Shown here piece after piece: positions 10,336-19,255 of a DNA stretch of 64,000 nt (positions are counted from its first letter, which is position 1; each line of letters starts with the position of its first letter). The stretch is from Marimonas lutisalis (GTDB lineage: Bacteria > Pseudomonadota > Alphaproteobacteria > Rhodobacterales > Rhodobacteraceae). The DNA is taken from positions 257,370 through 321,369 of the forward strand of contig NZ_SKCI01000001.1 of NCBI RefSeq assembly GCF_005434965.1, in the 5' to 3' direction. The position numbers were made by a program, and so were the translations under genes. Below the pieces are notes generated by a model. It was not told where the DNA came from. It did not search any database and saw nothing but the letters and a program-made list of their open reading frames with translations.

Positions 10336-13248
10336 ATGACCGACCAAACCCCCGATTACAAAGACACGCTGAACCTGCCGAAAACCGATTTCCCCATGCG
10401 CGCCGGCCTGCCCACGCGCGAGCCCGAATGGCTGGCCCGCTGGGAAAAGATTGGCATCTACGACCGTCTGCGCGAAAAAGAGGGCCGCCAGAGCTTCGTG
10501 CTGCACGATGGCCCGCCCTATGCCAACGGTCACCTGCATATCGGCCACGCGCTGAACAAGACGATCAAGGACATGATCGTGCGCTCGCACCAGATGATGG
10601 GCTATGACAGCCGCTACGTTCCCGGCTGGGACTGTCACGGCCTGCCCATCGAATGGAAGATCGAGGAGCAGTACCGCGCAAAGGGCCAGAACAAGGACGA
10701 GGTCGATGTCGTCGACTTCCGCCAGGAATGCCGCAAGTTCGCCGAGGGCTGGATCGATATCCAGCGCGAGGAATTCAAGCGCCTGGGCGTCACCGGCAAC
10801 TGGGCCGATCCCTACCTGACGATGGATTTCCACGCCGAGGCGGTGATCGCCGCCGAGTTCCAGAAATTCCTGATGAACGGCACTTTGTATCAGGGCTCAA
10901 AACCGGTGATGTGGTCGCCCATCGAGCAGACGGCGCTGGCCGAGGCCGAGGTCGAATACCACGACAAGCAAAGCTTCACCATCTGGGTGAAGTTCCCCGT
11001 CGCGACAGAAGGCGACCTGAAGGGCGCAAATGTCGTGATCTGGACGACGACCCCCTGGACCATCCCCTCGAACAAGGCCGTGGTCTACGGCGACAGCTTT
11101 GCCTATGGCCTTTACGAGGTCACGGCCACGCCCGAGGAATGCTGGGCCAATGTCGGCGACAGGTTCATCCTTGCCGACAAGCTCGCCGGCGATGTGATGG
11201 TGCGCGCGCGTCTTTCCGACGATCAATGGAAACGCGTCCGTGATGTGAGCGCCGATGAGCTTGCGGGCCTCTCGCTGCAGCACCCGCTCGCAGGGGCCGA
11301 AGGCGCGAACGGCGAATGGGACGACCTGCGCGATTTCCGTGCCGCCGACTTCGTCACCGACGAAGAGGGCACCGGCTTTGTCCATTGTGCGCCGTCGCAC
11401 GGGATGGAGGAATACGAGCTCTACCGCGATCTCGGCATGCTTGATCAGGTCATCACCTATAACGTGATGGACGATGGCAGCTTCCGCCCGGATCTGCCCT
11501 TCTTCGGTGGCAAGCATATCCTGCGCTCCAAGCCCAAGAAGGGCGATTGGGAAGGCGACGCCAACGCCGCCGTCATCGACAAGCTGATCGAGGTGGGCGG
11601 CCTTCTGGCCCGCGGCCGGATCAAGCACAGCTATCCGCATTCCTGGCGCTCCAAGGCGCCGGTGATCTATCGCAACACGCCGCAATGGTTCGCCGCCATC
11701 GACGTGCCCGCCGGGGGCGACGATACCTATGGCAAGACGATCCGCGAACGCGCGCTGACCTCGATCGACCAGCTGGTGAAATTCACCCCGCAAACCGGTC
11801 GTAACCGCCTTCATTCGATGATCGAAACGCGGCCCGACTGGGTCCTGTCGCGCCAGCGCGCCTGGGGCGTGCCGCTCACCTGCTTTACGAAAAAAGGTGC
11901 GCCGCCCACGGACGAGGGCTTCCTGCTGCGCGACGAGGCCGTCAATGCCCGCATCGTCGAGGCGTTCGAGGCCGAAGGCGCCGACGCTTGGTACAAGGAC
12001 GGCGCCAAGGCGCGTTTTCTGGGCAATGACTATGATCCCGAGGAGTGGGACCAGGTCTTCGACGTGCTCGACGTCTGGTTCGATTCCGGGTCAACCCACG
12101 CGTTCGTGCTGCGCGACCGGCCCGATGGCGTGCCCGACCAGATCGCCGATGTCTACATGGAAGGCACCGACCAGCACCGCGGCTGGTTCCACTCGTCGTT
12201 GTTGCAGGGCTGCGGCACGATCGGCCGCGCGCCCTATCGCAACGTGGTCACCCATGGCTTCACGCTGGACGAGAAGGGCAACAAGATGTCCAAATCGCTC
12301 GGCAATACCATCGTGCCCGAGGAAGTGGTCAAGCAATACGGCGCCGATATCCTGCGCCTCTGGGTGGCGCAGACCGACTATACCGCCGACCAGCGGATCG
12401 GCCCGGAAATCCTGAAGGGGGTGGCCGACAGCTATCGCCGGCTGCGCAATACCATGCGCTTCATGCTGGGCAGCCTGGCGCAGTTCGACGAAAGCCAGCG
12501 CGTCGCGCCCGCCGACATGCCCGAACTGGAACGCTGGGTGCTGCACCGCCTGGCCGAGCTCGACCAGAAGGTCCGCGACGGCTACAAGGCGTTCGACTTC
12601 CAAGGCGTCTTCTCGGCCATCTTCAACTTCTGCACCGTAGACCTGTCGGCCTTCTATTTCGACATCCGCAAGGACGTGCTCTATTGCGATGGCGAAAGCG
12701 CCCGCGCACATGCTGCGCGCACCGTGCTCGACATCCTGTTCCATCGTCTCACAACCTGGCTTGCCCCGATCCTCGTCTTCACCATGGAAGATGTCTGGCT
12801 CTCGCGCTTCCCGGGTGAGTTGAGTTCGGTGCACCTGCAGGACATCCCCGAGACGCCGGCAGACTGGCTGGACGAGGCGCTGGCGGCGAAATGGGCGATG
12901 ATCCGGCGCGCGCGCCGCGTCGTCACCGCGGCGCTGGAAATCCAGCGCGCCGACAAGGTGATCGGGGCCTCATTGGAGGCCGCCCCGGTGGTGCATGTGC
13001 GCGACGCCGACATGCTGGCGGCCCTCAAAACGGTGGATTTCGCCGATCTCTGCATCACCTCGGCCATCTCGCTGACCAACGATCCGCTGCCGCAAGAGGC
13101 CTTCCGCCTGCCGGAAATCGAGGGCGTCGGCGTGGTGTTCGAAAAAGCCGAGGGCGAGAAATGCCAGCGCTGCTGGAAGATCCTGCCCGATGTCGGCACG
13201 CATTCGCATCCCGGCGTTTGCGGGCGCTGTGACGACGCGCTGGTCTGA
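10336..13248 (+). CDS. ileS: Isoleucine--tRNA ligase
   Basis: Charges tRNA-Ile in the cytoplasm. The 970-residue class I synthetase shows the HIGH motif (GHLHIGHALNK), the RYVPGWDCHGLPIEWKIE segment, the KMSKS loop (GNKMSKSLGN), and a C-terminal zinc finger CQRCWKILPD with a second CGRC pair. These are all hallmarks of the bacterial IleRS with editing domain. The ATG at 10336 is preceded by GAGAAAGAGA. The upstream 10079-10335 holds no gene that I recognise. Two strong hairpins follow the stop. Confidence 0.98.
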   Translation: MTDQTPDYKDTLNLPKTDFPMRAGLPTREPEWLARWEKIGIYDRLREKEGRQSFVLHDGPPYANGHLHIGHALNKTIKDMIVRSHQMMGYDSRYVPGWDCHGLPIEWKIEEQYRAKGQNKDEVDVVDFRQECRKFAEGWIDIQREEFKRLGVTGNWADPYLTMDFHAEAVIAAEFQKFLMNGTLYQGSKPVMWSPIEQTALAEAEVEYHDKQSFTIWVKFPVATEGDLKGANVVIWTTTPWTIPSNKAVVYGDSFAYGLYEVTATPEECWANVGDRFILADKLAGDVMVRARLSDDQWKRVRDVSADELAGLSLQHPLAGAEGANGEWDDLRDFRAADFVTDEEGTGFVHCAPSHGMEEYELYRDLGMLDQVITYNVMDDGSFRPDLPFFGGKHILRSKPKKGDWEGDANAAVIDKLIEVGGLLARGRIKHSYPHSWRSKAPVIYRNTPQWFAAIDVPAGGDDTYGKTIRERALTSIDQLVKFTPQTGRNRLHSMIETRPDWVLSRQRAWGVPLTCFTKKGAPPTDEGFLLRDEAVNARIVEAFEAEGADAWYKDGAKARFLGNDYDPEEWDQVFDVLDVWFDSGSTHAFVLRDRPDGVPDQIADVYMEGTDQHRGWFHSSLLQGCGTIGRAPYRNVVTHGFTLDEKGNKMSKSLGNTIVPEEVVKQYGADILRLWVAQTDYTADQRIGPEILKGVADSYRRLRNTMRFMLGSLAQFDESQRVAPADMPELERWVLHRLAELDQKVRDGYKAFDFQGVFSAIFNFCTVDLSAFYFDIRKDVLYCDGESARAHAARTVLDILFHRLTTWLAPILVFTMEDVWLSRFPGELSSVHLQDIPETPADWLDEALAAKWAMIRRARRVVTAALEIQRADKVIGASLEAAPVVHVRDADMLAALKTVDFADLCITSAISLTNDPLPQEAFRLPEIEGVGVVFEKAEGEKCQRCWKILPDVGTHSHPGVCGRCDDALV

Positions 13249-13256
13249 CCCGGCCA

Positions 13257-13312
13257 AGGGGTGGGCGCGTGCCCACCCCTACCGGCCCCGTAGGGTGGGG
13301 TTTCACCCCACC
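13257..13312 (+). terminator. Two tandem hairpins after ileS
   Basis: Hairpin 1 is a perfect 10-bp stem AGGGGTGGGC/GCCCACCCCT with loop GCGT (13257-13280), starting 9 nt after the stop. Hairpin 2 is GGTGGGG/CCCCACC with loop TTTCA (13294-13312) and is flanked by TA/TT. No long U-tract follows. Confidence 0.6.
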
Positions 13313-13347
13313 TTCCCCTGCCGCGTGATTTCGCGCATCCTCTCCCC

Positions 13348-13800
13348 ATGCCGCGCCTGACTGTCGATACCCCCACTGGCCCGCTGACCGTCACCGAACA
13401 GGATGGCGCAATCACCCGCGTGAGTTGGGAGGAGGGCGGTACCGATGAAACCCCGCTTCTGATCGAGGCGCGCCGTCAGCTGAGCGAATATTTCGCGGGC
13501 ACGCGCGCGGCATTCGATCTGCCGCTGCATGTCGCGGGGTCGGATTTCCAGCGCGCGGTCTGCGACGCGATGCTGGCGATCCCCCTGGGCGAAACCCGCA
13601 CCTATGGCGATATCGCCCGCGACCTGAACCATCCGGCGCAGGCTGTGGGCCAGGCTTGCGGCGGCAACCCGATCCCGGTCATCATTCCCTGTCACCGGGT
13701 GCTCGGGGCGAATGGGTTGGGCGGTTTCTCGGGTGGCACGGGGATCGAAACCAAGGTCTGGCTCCTGCGCCACGAAGGCGCGGCGGGCCTCCTGATCTGA
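13348..13800 (+). CDS. ogt: Methylated-DNA--protein-cysteine methyltransferase
   Basis: Suicide repair of O6-alkylguanine. The 150-residue protein contains the active-site IPCHRV motif (acceptor Cys115), the DNA-binding helix around TYGDIARDLNHPAQAVGQACGGNP, and the GGFSGG loop. There is no Ada N-terminal domain, so this is the Ogt/AGT single-domain type. It follows the ileS terminators and is probably transcribed on its own. Its 3' end converges with pcs across a 120-bp repeat. Confidence 0.93.
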   Translation: MPRLTVDTPTGPLTVTEQDGAITRVSWEEGGTDETPLLIEARRQLSEYFAGTRAAFDLPLHVAGSDFQRAVCDAMLAIPLGETRTYGDIARDLNHPAQAVGQACGGNPIPVIIPCHRVLGANGLGGFSGGTGIETKVWLLRHEGAAGLLI

Positions 13801-13806
13801 CGGGGC

Positions 13807-13926
13807 ACCGCGCGCAGCATTAAGTAAATTCGGGTTCACGAAACCCGCCATCCCACGGCAGCCGGATGTAAGCCGGGCGGTGCACGCATGTCACCCCCCG
13901 ATTCCTGGGGCGGAAACTGCGTTAAC
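13807..13926 (-). repeat. 120-bp dispersed element, copy 1
   Basis: Minus-strand copy starting at GTTAAC (13921-13926), which contains the pcs stop codon. It continues through a variable hairpin to the core GGGTGACATGCGTGCAC (within 13856-13900) and the direct repeat CCGGCTT-ACAT-CCGGCTG. It ends with AATTTACTTAATGCTGCGCG (13811-13830). The same order and length recur at 25905-26025 and 52109-52230. Confidence 0.8.
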
Positions 13927-14626
13927 CGGCCCGTGCGCCGCGTTCAGGAATGATTTGCTGGGCGATGCCGGCAAACATCAGGTAGACGCTGGTGATAATC
14001 AGCCCCCAGCTGGCCCAGCTTTCAGGGTGGAAATCCACCCAGGCCGCCCAGCCGGCAAAGAACGTCCAGGCAAACGCCATCGGCAAGGTCATCGTGCGCC
14101 AGCGTTCCGTGCGCACCGGATGGACGAATTTCAGCGGTGTGAACATCGCAATGGCCAGCAGCACGACCAGCGCCAGGATCACCCAGAAATTCGGTGTCAG
14201 CGCGAACATCACGATCGCGAACATGTTCCAGCATCCGGGGAACCCGGAAAAGGAATTGTCCTTTGTTTTCATCCGCGTATCGGCAAAATACATGGCGCTG
14301 GCAAAGGTGATGACGATGATCGCGGCCCAGCCCGTCCAGCCCTCGAAGAGCCCCGATTCAAACAGGGCATAGGCCGGGATGAAGACATAGGTCAGGTAGT
14401 CGATGATCAGGTCCAGCAGCACCCCGTCGAACTCGGGCGCGTTGTGCTTGACGTGGTATTTGCGCGCCAGAGGCCCGTCGATGCCATCCACCGCAAAGGC
14501 CACCACCAGCCAGACGAACATCAGGTCCCACTTGTGATCGGCCGCCGCCAGCATCGCCAGCATGGCGAAAACCGCACCGGTGGCAGTCAGCAGGTGAACG
14601 GATAAGGCTTTGAAACGGTTCGACAT
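13922..14626 (-). CDS. pcs: Phosphatidylcholine synthase
   Basis: Condenses choline with CDP-diacylglycerol to phosphatidylcholine, the choline-dependent route found in many alphaproteobacteria. The 234-residue membrane protein has about seven to eight transmembrane segments and a CDP-alcohol phosphatidyltransferase motif, DGIDGPLARKYHVKHN continuing to FDGVLLDLIID, with the conserved Asp residues. The ATG at 14626 gives MSNRFKALSVHLLTATG. It precedes xerC on the same strand side but is separated by 17 bp; the two may be co-transcribed. Choline import or quaternary-amine metabolism would supply the substrate. Confidence 0.92.
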   Translation of the reverse strand: MSNRFKALSVHLLTATGAVFAMLAMLAAADHKWDLMFVWLVVAFAVDGIDGPLARKYHVKHNAPEFDGVLLDLIIDYLTYVFIPAYALFESGLFEGWTGWAAIIVITFASAMYFADTRMKTKDNSFSGFPGCWNMFAIVMFALTPNFWVILALVVLLAIAMFTPLKFVHPVRTERWRTMTLPMAFAWTFFAGWAAWVDFHPESWASWGLIITSVYLMFAGIAQQIIPERGARAG

Positions 14627-14643
14627 TACGTTCTTTCTTGCAC

Positions 14644-15567
14644 TCAGCCGGCCTTGGGGTGGGCCTTGTCGTAAACTTCCATCAACCGCGCCTGGTCGAC
14701 ACTGGTATAGGCTTGGGTCGTGCTCAGCGAGGCATGGCCCAGAAGCTCCTGGATGGCGCGCAGGTCGCCGCCCGCACTCAGAAGATGGGTGGCGAAACTG
14801 TGCCGCATCGCGTGCGGCGTGGCGCTCGAGGGCAGGCCCAGCTGCATGCGCACCTGTGCCATGACCTTTTGCACCGCCCGCGGGCTCAGCCTGCCACCGC
14901 GCATTCCGCGGAACAAGGGCTCATCCGATTCGTGCGGCCACGGAGACAGTTCGAGGTACTGGTCCACCGCCTGCCGCGCGGCACCGATCACTGGCACAAC
15001 CCTTTCTTTACCCCCTTTGCCGACAATCCTCAGAACATCCGGCAGCGGTGCATCCCGCCCATCCAGCCCCAGTGCCTCGGAAATCCGCAGCCCGCAGCCG
15101 TAAAGAAGGGTCAGAACCGCCATGTCACGCGCAGCAACCCAGGGGCTCTGGCTCTGGTTTTCGACTGTGTCGATCATCGCCCTGGCGGCATCCTCGGCCA
15201 ATGGGCGGGGCAGTTTGCGCTGGAATTTCGGTGCCCGCGCCGACAACACCGCCGACACGTCCACTGCTTCGCGTTCGGACAGCCAGCGAAAAAAGCTCTT
15301 CACGGCCGACAGCTTGCGCGCCATTGATCGCGCGGAAACACCCTGGCCACGGGTAAAGGCCATCCAGCTGCGCATGTCCGACACGCTCAGCGCCATCAGG
15401 GGTTTCAGGCCCTGCGCCTCGCCCTTGTGCGTGGCGATGAAGGCCAGGAATTCCGAAACGTCGCGGCCATAGGCATCAATCGTGTTGTCCGAGGCCCCCT
15501 TGAGCGCGCGGTGCCAGGCCAGCCAGCCTTGCAGCGCATCGCGCGCGGCTGGCGAAATCAGGCTCAT
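14644..15567 (-). CDS. xerC: Site-specific tyrosine recombinase XerC
   Basis: Resolves chromosome dimers at dif together with XerD. The 307-residue protein has an N-terminal SAM-like core-binding domain and the catalytic residues Arg161 (CGLRISEA), Lys187 (KGGKER), His252/Arg255 (PHAMRHSF), His278 (LGHASLSTTQ) and nucleophile Tyr287. Length and spacing are those of housekeeping XerC rather than a phage integrase. It overlaps the DUF484 gene by 4 bp, a pairing known from other proteobacteria (DUF484-xerC). Confidence 0.93.
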   Translation of the reverse strand: MSLISPAARDALQGWLAWHRALKGASDNTIDAYGRDVSEFLAFIATHKGEAQGLKPLMALSVSDMRSWMAFTRGQGVSARSMARKLSAVKSFFRWLSEREAVDVSAVLSARAPKFQRKLPRPLAEDAARAMIDTVENQSQSPWVAARDMAVLTLLYGCGLRISEALGLDGRDAPLPDVLRIVGKGGKERVVPVIGAARQAVDQYLELSPWPHESDEPLFRGMRGGRLSPRAVQKVMAQVRMQLGLPSSATPHAMRHSFATHLLSAGGDLRAIQELLGHASLSTTQAYTSVDQARLMEVYDKAHPKAG

Positions 15568-16271
15568 GCCAGCCAGCGGCGCATGGCCCTTTCAAACACG
15601 CCTGCGAAAAAGGCAAGAAGATCAGTGCCTTGTTGCGGTGTAAACTGGTGGGGATCCTCGGATCCCATGATCAGCATACCGGGCAGGCGCCCTTCGCCGA
15701 AATCAAGTTTCAGACAGGCCTCAGAGCGGATCCAGCCGGCCTTGTCGCCGTAGATTTCGGGCGCGCCTTCGTTCAGCTGGCGAAGGGTGACCTGCCGCAC
15801 CGGCGCATCGCGTCCACCGGCAAGATAGCTGTCGATAAAGCCCGGTTCCGCCACCGACAGGACGTCGCCCAGCCGCTGCACTACCGGATCGTCGTCGTTC
15901 TGCACCGATTCCAAAACCAGCTTCACGCAATCGACGCGCAGGATATCGGCCACGTCGCCGCCGAGGTCCTTCAGGAACACCTCGAATTCGACCGGGTCGA
16001 GCATGCGCAGGATCGCGCGGTGCAACTGGTTTGTGCCAGCCAGGTTCTCATAGGCGGCCGCGATCACGCTTCGGTGGGTGTCTTCCAGCCGGTCGAGCCG
16101 CGCTTCCAGACGCTCCATCGCGATGCCGCGCAGGTCGACGATATTGCCGCCCATCGAGCGTTCGTTCGCGGCGATCAGGGCGCACATAACATCTTGGTCT
16201 TCCAGAATAAAATCCGGTTCCGCAATGATCTTCTCGCGGAGGGTGTCTTCCATCCGGGGCTTGCTGCTCAT
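15564..16271 (-). CDS. DUF484 family protein (GAF-like)
   Basis: A 235-residue cytoplasmic protein of unknown function. The N-terminal segment IIAEPDFILEDQDVMCAL is the DUF484 signature, followed by a coiled-coil (MERLEARLDRLEDTHRSVI) and a GAF-like C-terminal half (GMLIMGSEDPHQFTPQQGTD). It sits directly upstream of xerC with an ATGA overlap, so a role linked to recombination or cell division is plausible but unproven. Confidence 0.88.
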   Translation of the reverse strand: MSSKPRMEDTLREKIIAEPDFILEDQDVMCALIAANERSMGGNIVDLRGIAMERLEARLDRLEDTHRSVIAAAYENLAGTNQLHRAILRMLDPVEFEVFLKDLGGDVADILRVDCVKLVLESVQNDDDPVVQRLGDVLSVAEPGFIDSYLAGGRDAPVRQVTLRQLNEGAPEIYGDKAGWIRSEACLKLDFGEGRLPGMLIMGSEDPHQFTPQQGTDLLAFFAGVFERAMRRWLA

Positions 16272-16310
16272 TCCTGCCTCAATTCGTATTTTGGGCCTTA
16301 TAACATGCCT

Positions 16311-16964
16311 TTACAGGATTTTCTGCCCTGTTTTTTCCCAATCGGCCAAAAACGTGGCCAGGCCCTTGTCGGTCAGCGGGTGATTGACCATTGCCTTGAT
16401 CACGCCGGGCGGGGCGGTGATGACGTCGGCGCCGATACGGGCGCTTTCGGCGATATGGTTCACGCTGCGGATCGAAGCGGCGAGGATCTCGGTTTCGAAC
16501 CCGTAATTGTCATAGACCTGCCGGATATCGGCGATCAGGTCCATGCCATCTAGGTTGATATCGTCCAGCCGCCCGATGAACGGGCTGATGAAGGTCGCCC
16601 CGGCCTTAGCGGCCAGAATCGCCTGGTTGATGCTGAAACACAGGGTCACGTTCACCATGTGGCCATCGGCGCTCAGCGCCTTGCAGGCCTTCAGTCCGTC
16701 CCAGGTCAGCGGTACTTTCACGGCGATGTTGTCGGCGATCTTGGCCAGCTTGCGGCCCTCGGCGATCATCGCCTCGGCTTCGGTCGCCACCACCTCGGCG
16801 CTGACCGGGCCGTCGATCATCTCGGCGATTTCTTTCGTGACCTCAAGGATATCGCGACCCGATTTCATGATGAGAGACGGGTTCGTCGTCACCCCGTCGG
16901 CCATGCCCAGATCATTGAGCTCGGCGATTGCGTCGATCTCGGCGGTATCAACGAAGAATTTCAT
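16311..16964 (-). CDS. fsa: Fructose-6-phosphate aldolase / transaldolase-like protein
   Basis: A 217-residue small transaldolase-family (subfamily 3) enzyme, annotated as FSA or transaldolase. The family signature [13 protein letters not shown] lies at the N-terminus. The Schiff-base Lys is in [16 protein letters not shown], followed by [29 protein letters not shown]. The size fits FSA/TalC rather than the long TalB. It could serve the pentose-phosphate pathway in place of a classical transaldolase. It is monocistronic, or co-transcribed with DUF484-xerC 39 bp downstream. Confidence 0.9.
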   Translation of the reverse strand: MKFFVDTAEIDAIAELNDLGMADGVTTNPSLIMKSGRDILEVTKEIAEMIDGPVSAEVVATEAEAMIAEGRKLAKIADNIAVKVPLTWDGLKACKALSADGHMVNVTLCFSINQAILAAKAGATFISPFIGRLDDINLDGMDLIADIRQVYDNYGFETEILAASIRSVNHIAESARIGADVITAPPGVIKAMVNHPLTDKGLATFLADWEKTGQKIL

Positions 16965-17052
16965 TTGTTGTGCCCCTGCGTGGGTTGGGTTTTGTCAGCG
17001 CTCGCTTTACCCGATACTAACATGTCTCGAAACCCCCTAACCCGGAGCGGCC

Positions 17053-19248
17053 ATGGGCCAGAAGGACTTTTTTGACGAAGGCGATCTCGTTGCGGTTTTG
17101 ACGACACAGCCGCTCGACCGCCTTCTGGATTACCGGGCCCCTGAAGGGGGCTGCCACCTAGGCGCGTTCGTCGAGGTGCCGCTTGGGCCACGCAAGGTGC
17201 CGGGGGTCGTCTGGGCCGAAGGGCGCGGTGATTTCGACCTGTCACGCATCCGCTCGGTCATCCGTGTGCTCGATGTCGCGCCGATGCGCGAGGAGATGCA
17301 ACAATTCCTTGAACGCGCGGCGGCCTACACGCTTACGCCCATGCCGGCGATGCTACGGCTTGCCACGCGCGCGCCGGGGTTGGGCGATCCGCCGTCGATG
17401 CGCAAGGTCTATCGCCCCGGCGATACCACGCCTGAACGGATGACCGACGCGCGCCGCCGCGTTCTGGAGGCGCTGGATGAATATGGCGGGTTGTCCTTCA
17501 CGCTCAAGGAGTTGAGCGATGCCGCCGGGGTTACACCCTCTGTCGTCAAGGGCTTGGTCAAGATCGGCGCCGTGCGGGAAGAGGACACGCCGCGCGACAT
17601 GCCCTTCCCGATGCTGGACGAAGGCTATGCCCGCAAGGCGCTGACCGAGGATCAGGCCGCCGCGGCTGAGAAACTGCGCGCGGGTGTGCAATCGGGGGGC
17701 TATGGCACGACGCTTCTGCGGGGGGTGACGGGATCAGGCAAGACCGAGGTCTATCTCGAAGCTGTGGCCGAATGCCTGGCGCTTCGGCGGCAGGCTCTGG
17801 TGCTGCTGCCGGAAATCGCTCTCAGCGCCGAGTTCATCGCGCGGGTCGAAGAACGGTTTGGCGCGAAACCCGTGGAATGGCATTCGGGCGTGACCATGAC
17901 CGAGCGCCGCCGGGCCTGGAAGATGGTGGGGCAGGGCGGCGCGCAACTGGTTGTCGGTGCGCGCTCGGCCCTGTTTCTTCCGTTTCTCGATCTTGGCCTG
18001 ATCGTCGTGGATGAGGAGCATGACACCTCCTACAAGCAGGAAGATGGCGTGCTTTACAATGCGCGCGACATGGCGGTTTTGCGCGCGTCGATCTGCGGCG
18101 CGCAGGTCGTGCTCGCTTCGGCCACGCCCAGTTTGGAAAGCTGGACCAATGCCGAGGCCGGCAAATACGAAAAACTGGAACTGACCAGCCGATTTGGCGA
18201 GTCTGTCCTGCCGGACATGCGCGCGCTGGATATGCGCGGGGTCGATCTGCCGTCGAACCGCTGGATTTCGCCGCGCCTGAAGACCGCAGTCGAGATACGG
18301 ATACAGCAGGGTGAACAGGCCCTGCTGTTCCTAAACCGCCGTGGCTATGCGCCCGTTACGATCTGCCGGGCCTGCGGACATCAGATCGGGTGCGACCATT
18401 GCGATGCGCGCATGGTTGAACACCGGTTCCTGAAACGGCTGGTCTGTCACCAATGCGGCGAAACGAAGCCGATGCCGGAAACCTGCCCGTCCTGCGAGGC
18501 CGAAGACCGCCTGGCCGCCGTGGGCCCAGGTGTCGAGCGGTTAAGCGAGGAAGCTGCGGAGCTGTTTCCCGAGGCGCGGATCGCCACGCTGTCGTCAGAT
18601 CTTTTCGGCTCGGCCCGGGCCTTGAAGGCGCGGATCACCGAGATCGCCGAAGGCGGCGCCGACATAATCATCGGCACGCAACTGGTGGCGAAGGGTCACA
18701 ATTTTCCTCTGTTGACGCTGGTTGGCGTGATTGATGCCGATCTCGGTTTGCAGGGGTCTGACCTGCGCGCGGCTGAACGCACGTTCCAGCTGATGCGGCA
18801 GGTATCGGGCCGGGCTGGTCGTGCGGACAAGCCCGGTGAGGCGCTTTTGCAGACCTACCAGCCGGAACATCCCGTCATCCGGGCCATCCTGGCGGGCGAC
18901 GAACAGGCGTTCTGGCGCGCCGAGGCGGAGGAGCGCCGCCATGCGGGCGTGCCGCCCTTCGGTCGGATGGCCGGGATCATCCTGTCATCGACGGATATGC
19001 AGGAAGCCTTTGACGCCGGTGGTTTCCTTGCGCGCGAGGATGCGCCACTGCGCCAGATCGGGGCGCAGGTTTTCGGCCCGGCCCCGGCACCCGTGGCGCG
19101 CATCCGCGGACGCCATCGCGTACGATTGCTGGTCAAGGCGCCAAAGGGCGTTGCGCTGCAGCAGGCGGTTGCGAAATGGGTGGCGCAGGTGAAGGGCAGC
19201 ACCAACCTGCGCCTGACGGTCGATATCGACCCACAGAGCTTCTACTGA
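17053..19248 (+). CDS. priA: Primosomal replication restart helicase PriA
   Basis: Loads the replicative helicase at stalled forks. The 731-residue protein has the N-terminal 3'-DNA-binding domain, Walker A GVTGSGKTEVYL, DEEH box, and motif VASATPSLESW as LASATPSLESW. It also has the eight-Cys zinc-binding cluster (CRACGHQIGCDHCD, CHQCGETKPMPETCPSC) and the helicase motif VSGRAGRADKPG. Length matches the family. The ATG at 17053 follows CCCGGAGCGGCC. It is divergent from fsa and convergent with the sulfur permease gene, 7 bp apart. Confidence 0.96.
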   Translation: MGQKDFFDEGDLVAVLTTQPLDRLLDYRAPEGGCHLGAFVEVPLGPRKVPGVVWAEGRGDFDLSRIRSVIRVLDVAPMREEMQQFLERAAAYTLTPMPAMLRLATRAPGLGDPPSMRKVYRPGDTTPERMTDARRRVLEALDEYGGLSFTLKELSDAAGVTPSVVKGLVKIGAVREEDTPRDMPFPMLDEGYARKALTEDQAAAAEKLRAGVQSGGYGTTLLRGVTGSGKTEVYLEAVAECLALRRQALVLLPEIALSAEFIARVEERFGAKPVEWHSGVTMTERRRAWKMVGQGGAQLVVGARSALFLPFLDLGLIVVDEEHDTSYKQEDGVLYNARDMAVLRASICGAQVVLASATPSLESWTNAEAGKYEKLELTSRFGESVLPDMRALDMRGVDLPSNRWISPRLKTAVEIRIQQGEQALLFLNRRGYAPVTICRACGHQIGCDHCDARMVEHRFLKRLVCHQCGETKPMPETCPSCEAEDRLAAVGPGVERLSEEAAELFPEARIATLSSDLFGSARALKARITEIAEGGADIIIGTQLVAKGHNFPLLTLVGVIDADLGLQGSDLRAAERTFQLMRQVSGRAGRADKPGEALLQTYQPEHPVIRAILAGDEQAFWRAEAEERRHAGVPPFGRMAGIILSSTDMQEAFDAGGFLAREDAPLRQIGAQVFGPAPAPVARIRGRHRVRLLVKAPKGVALQQAVAKWVAQVKGSTNLRLTVDIDPQSFY

Positions 19249-19255
19249 GACCGGT

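Noticed and set aside
14644-15567. Phage or integron integrase
   Set aside because: Length, catalytic spacing and the DUF484 neighbour identify housekeeping XerC. No attachment site or mobile genes are nearby.
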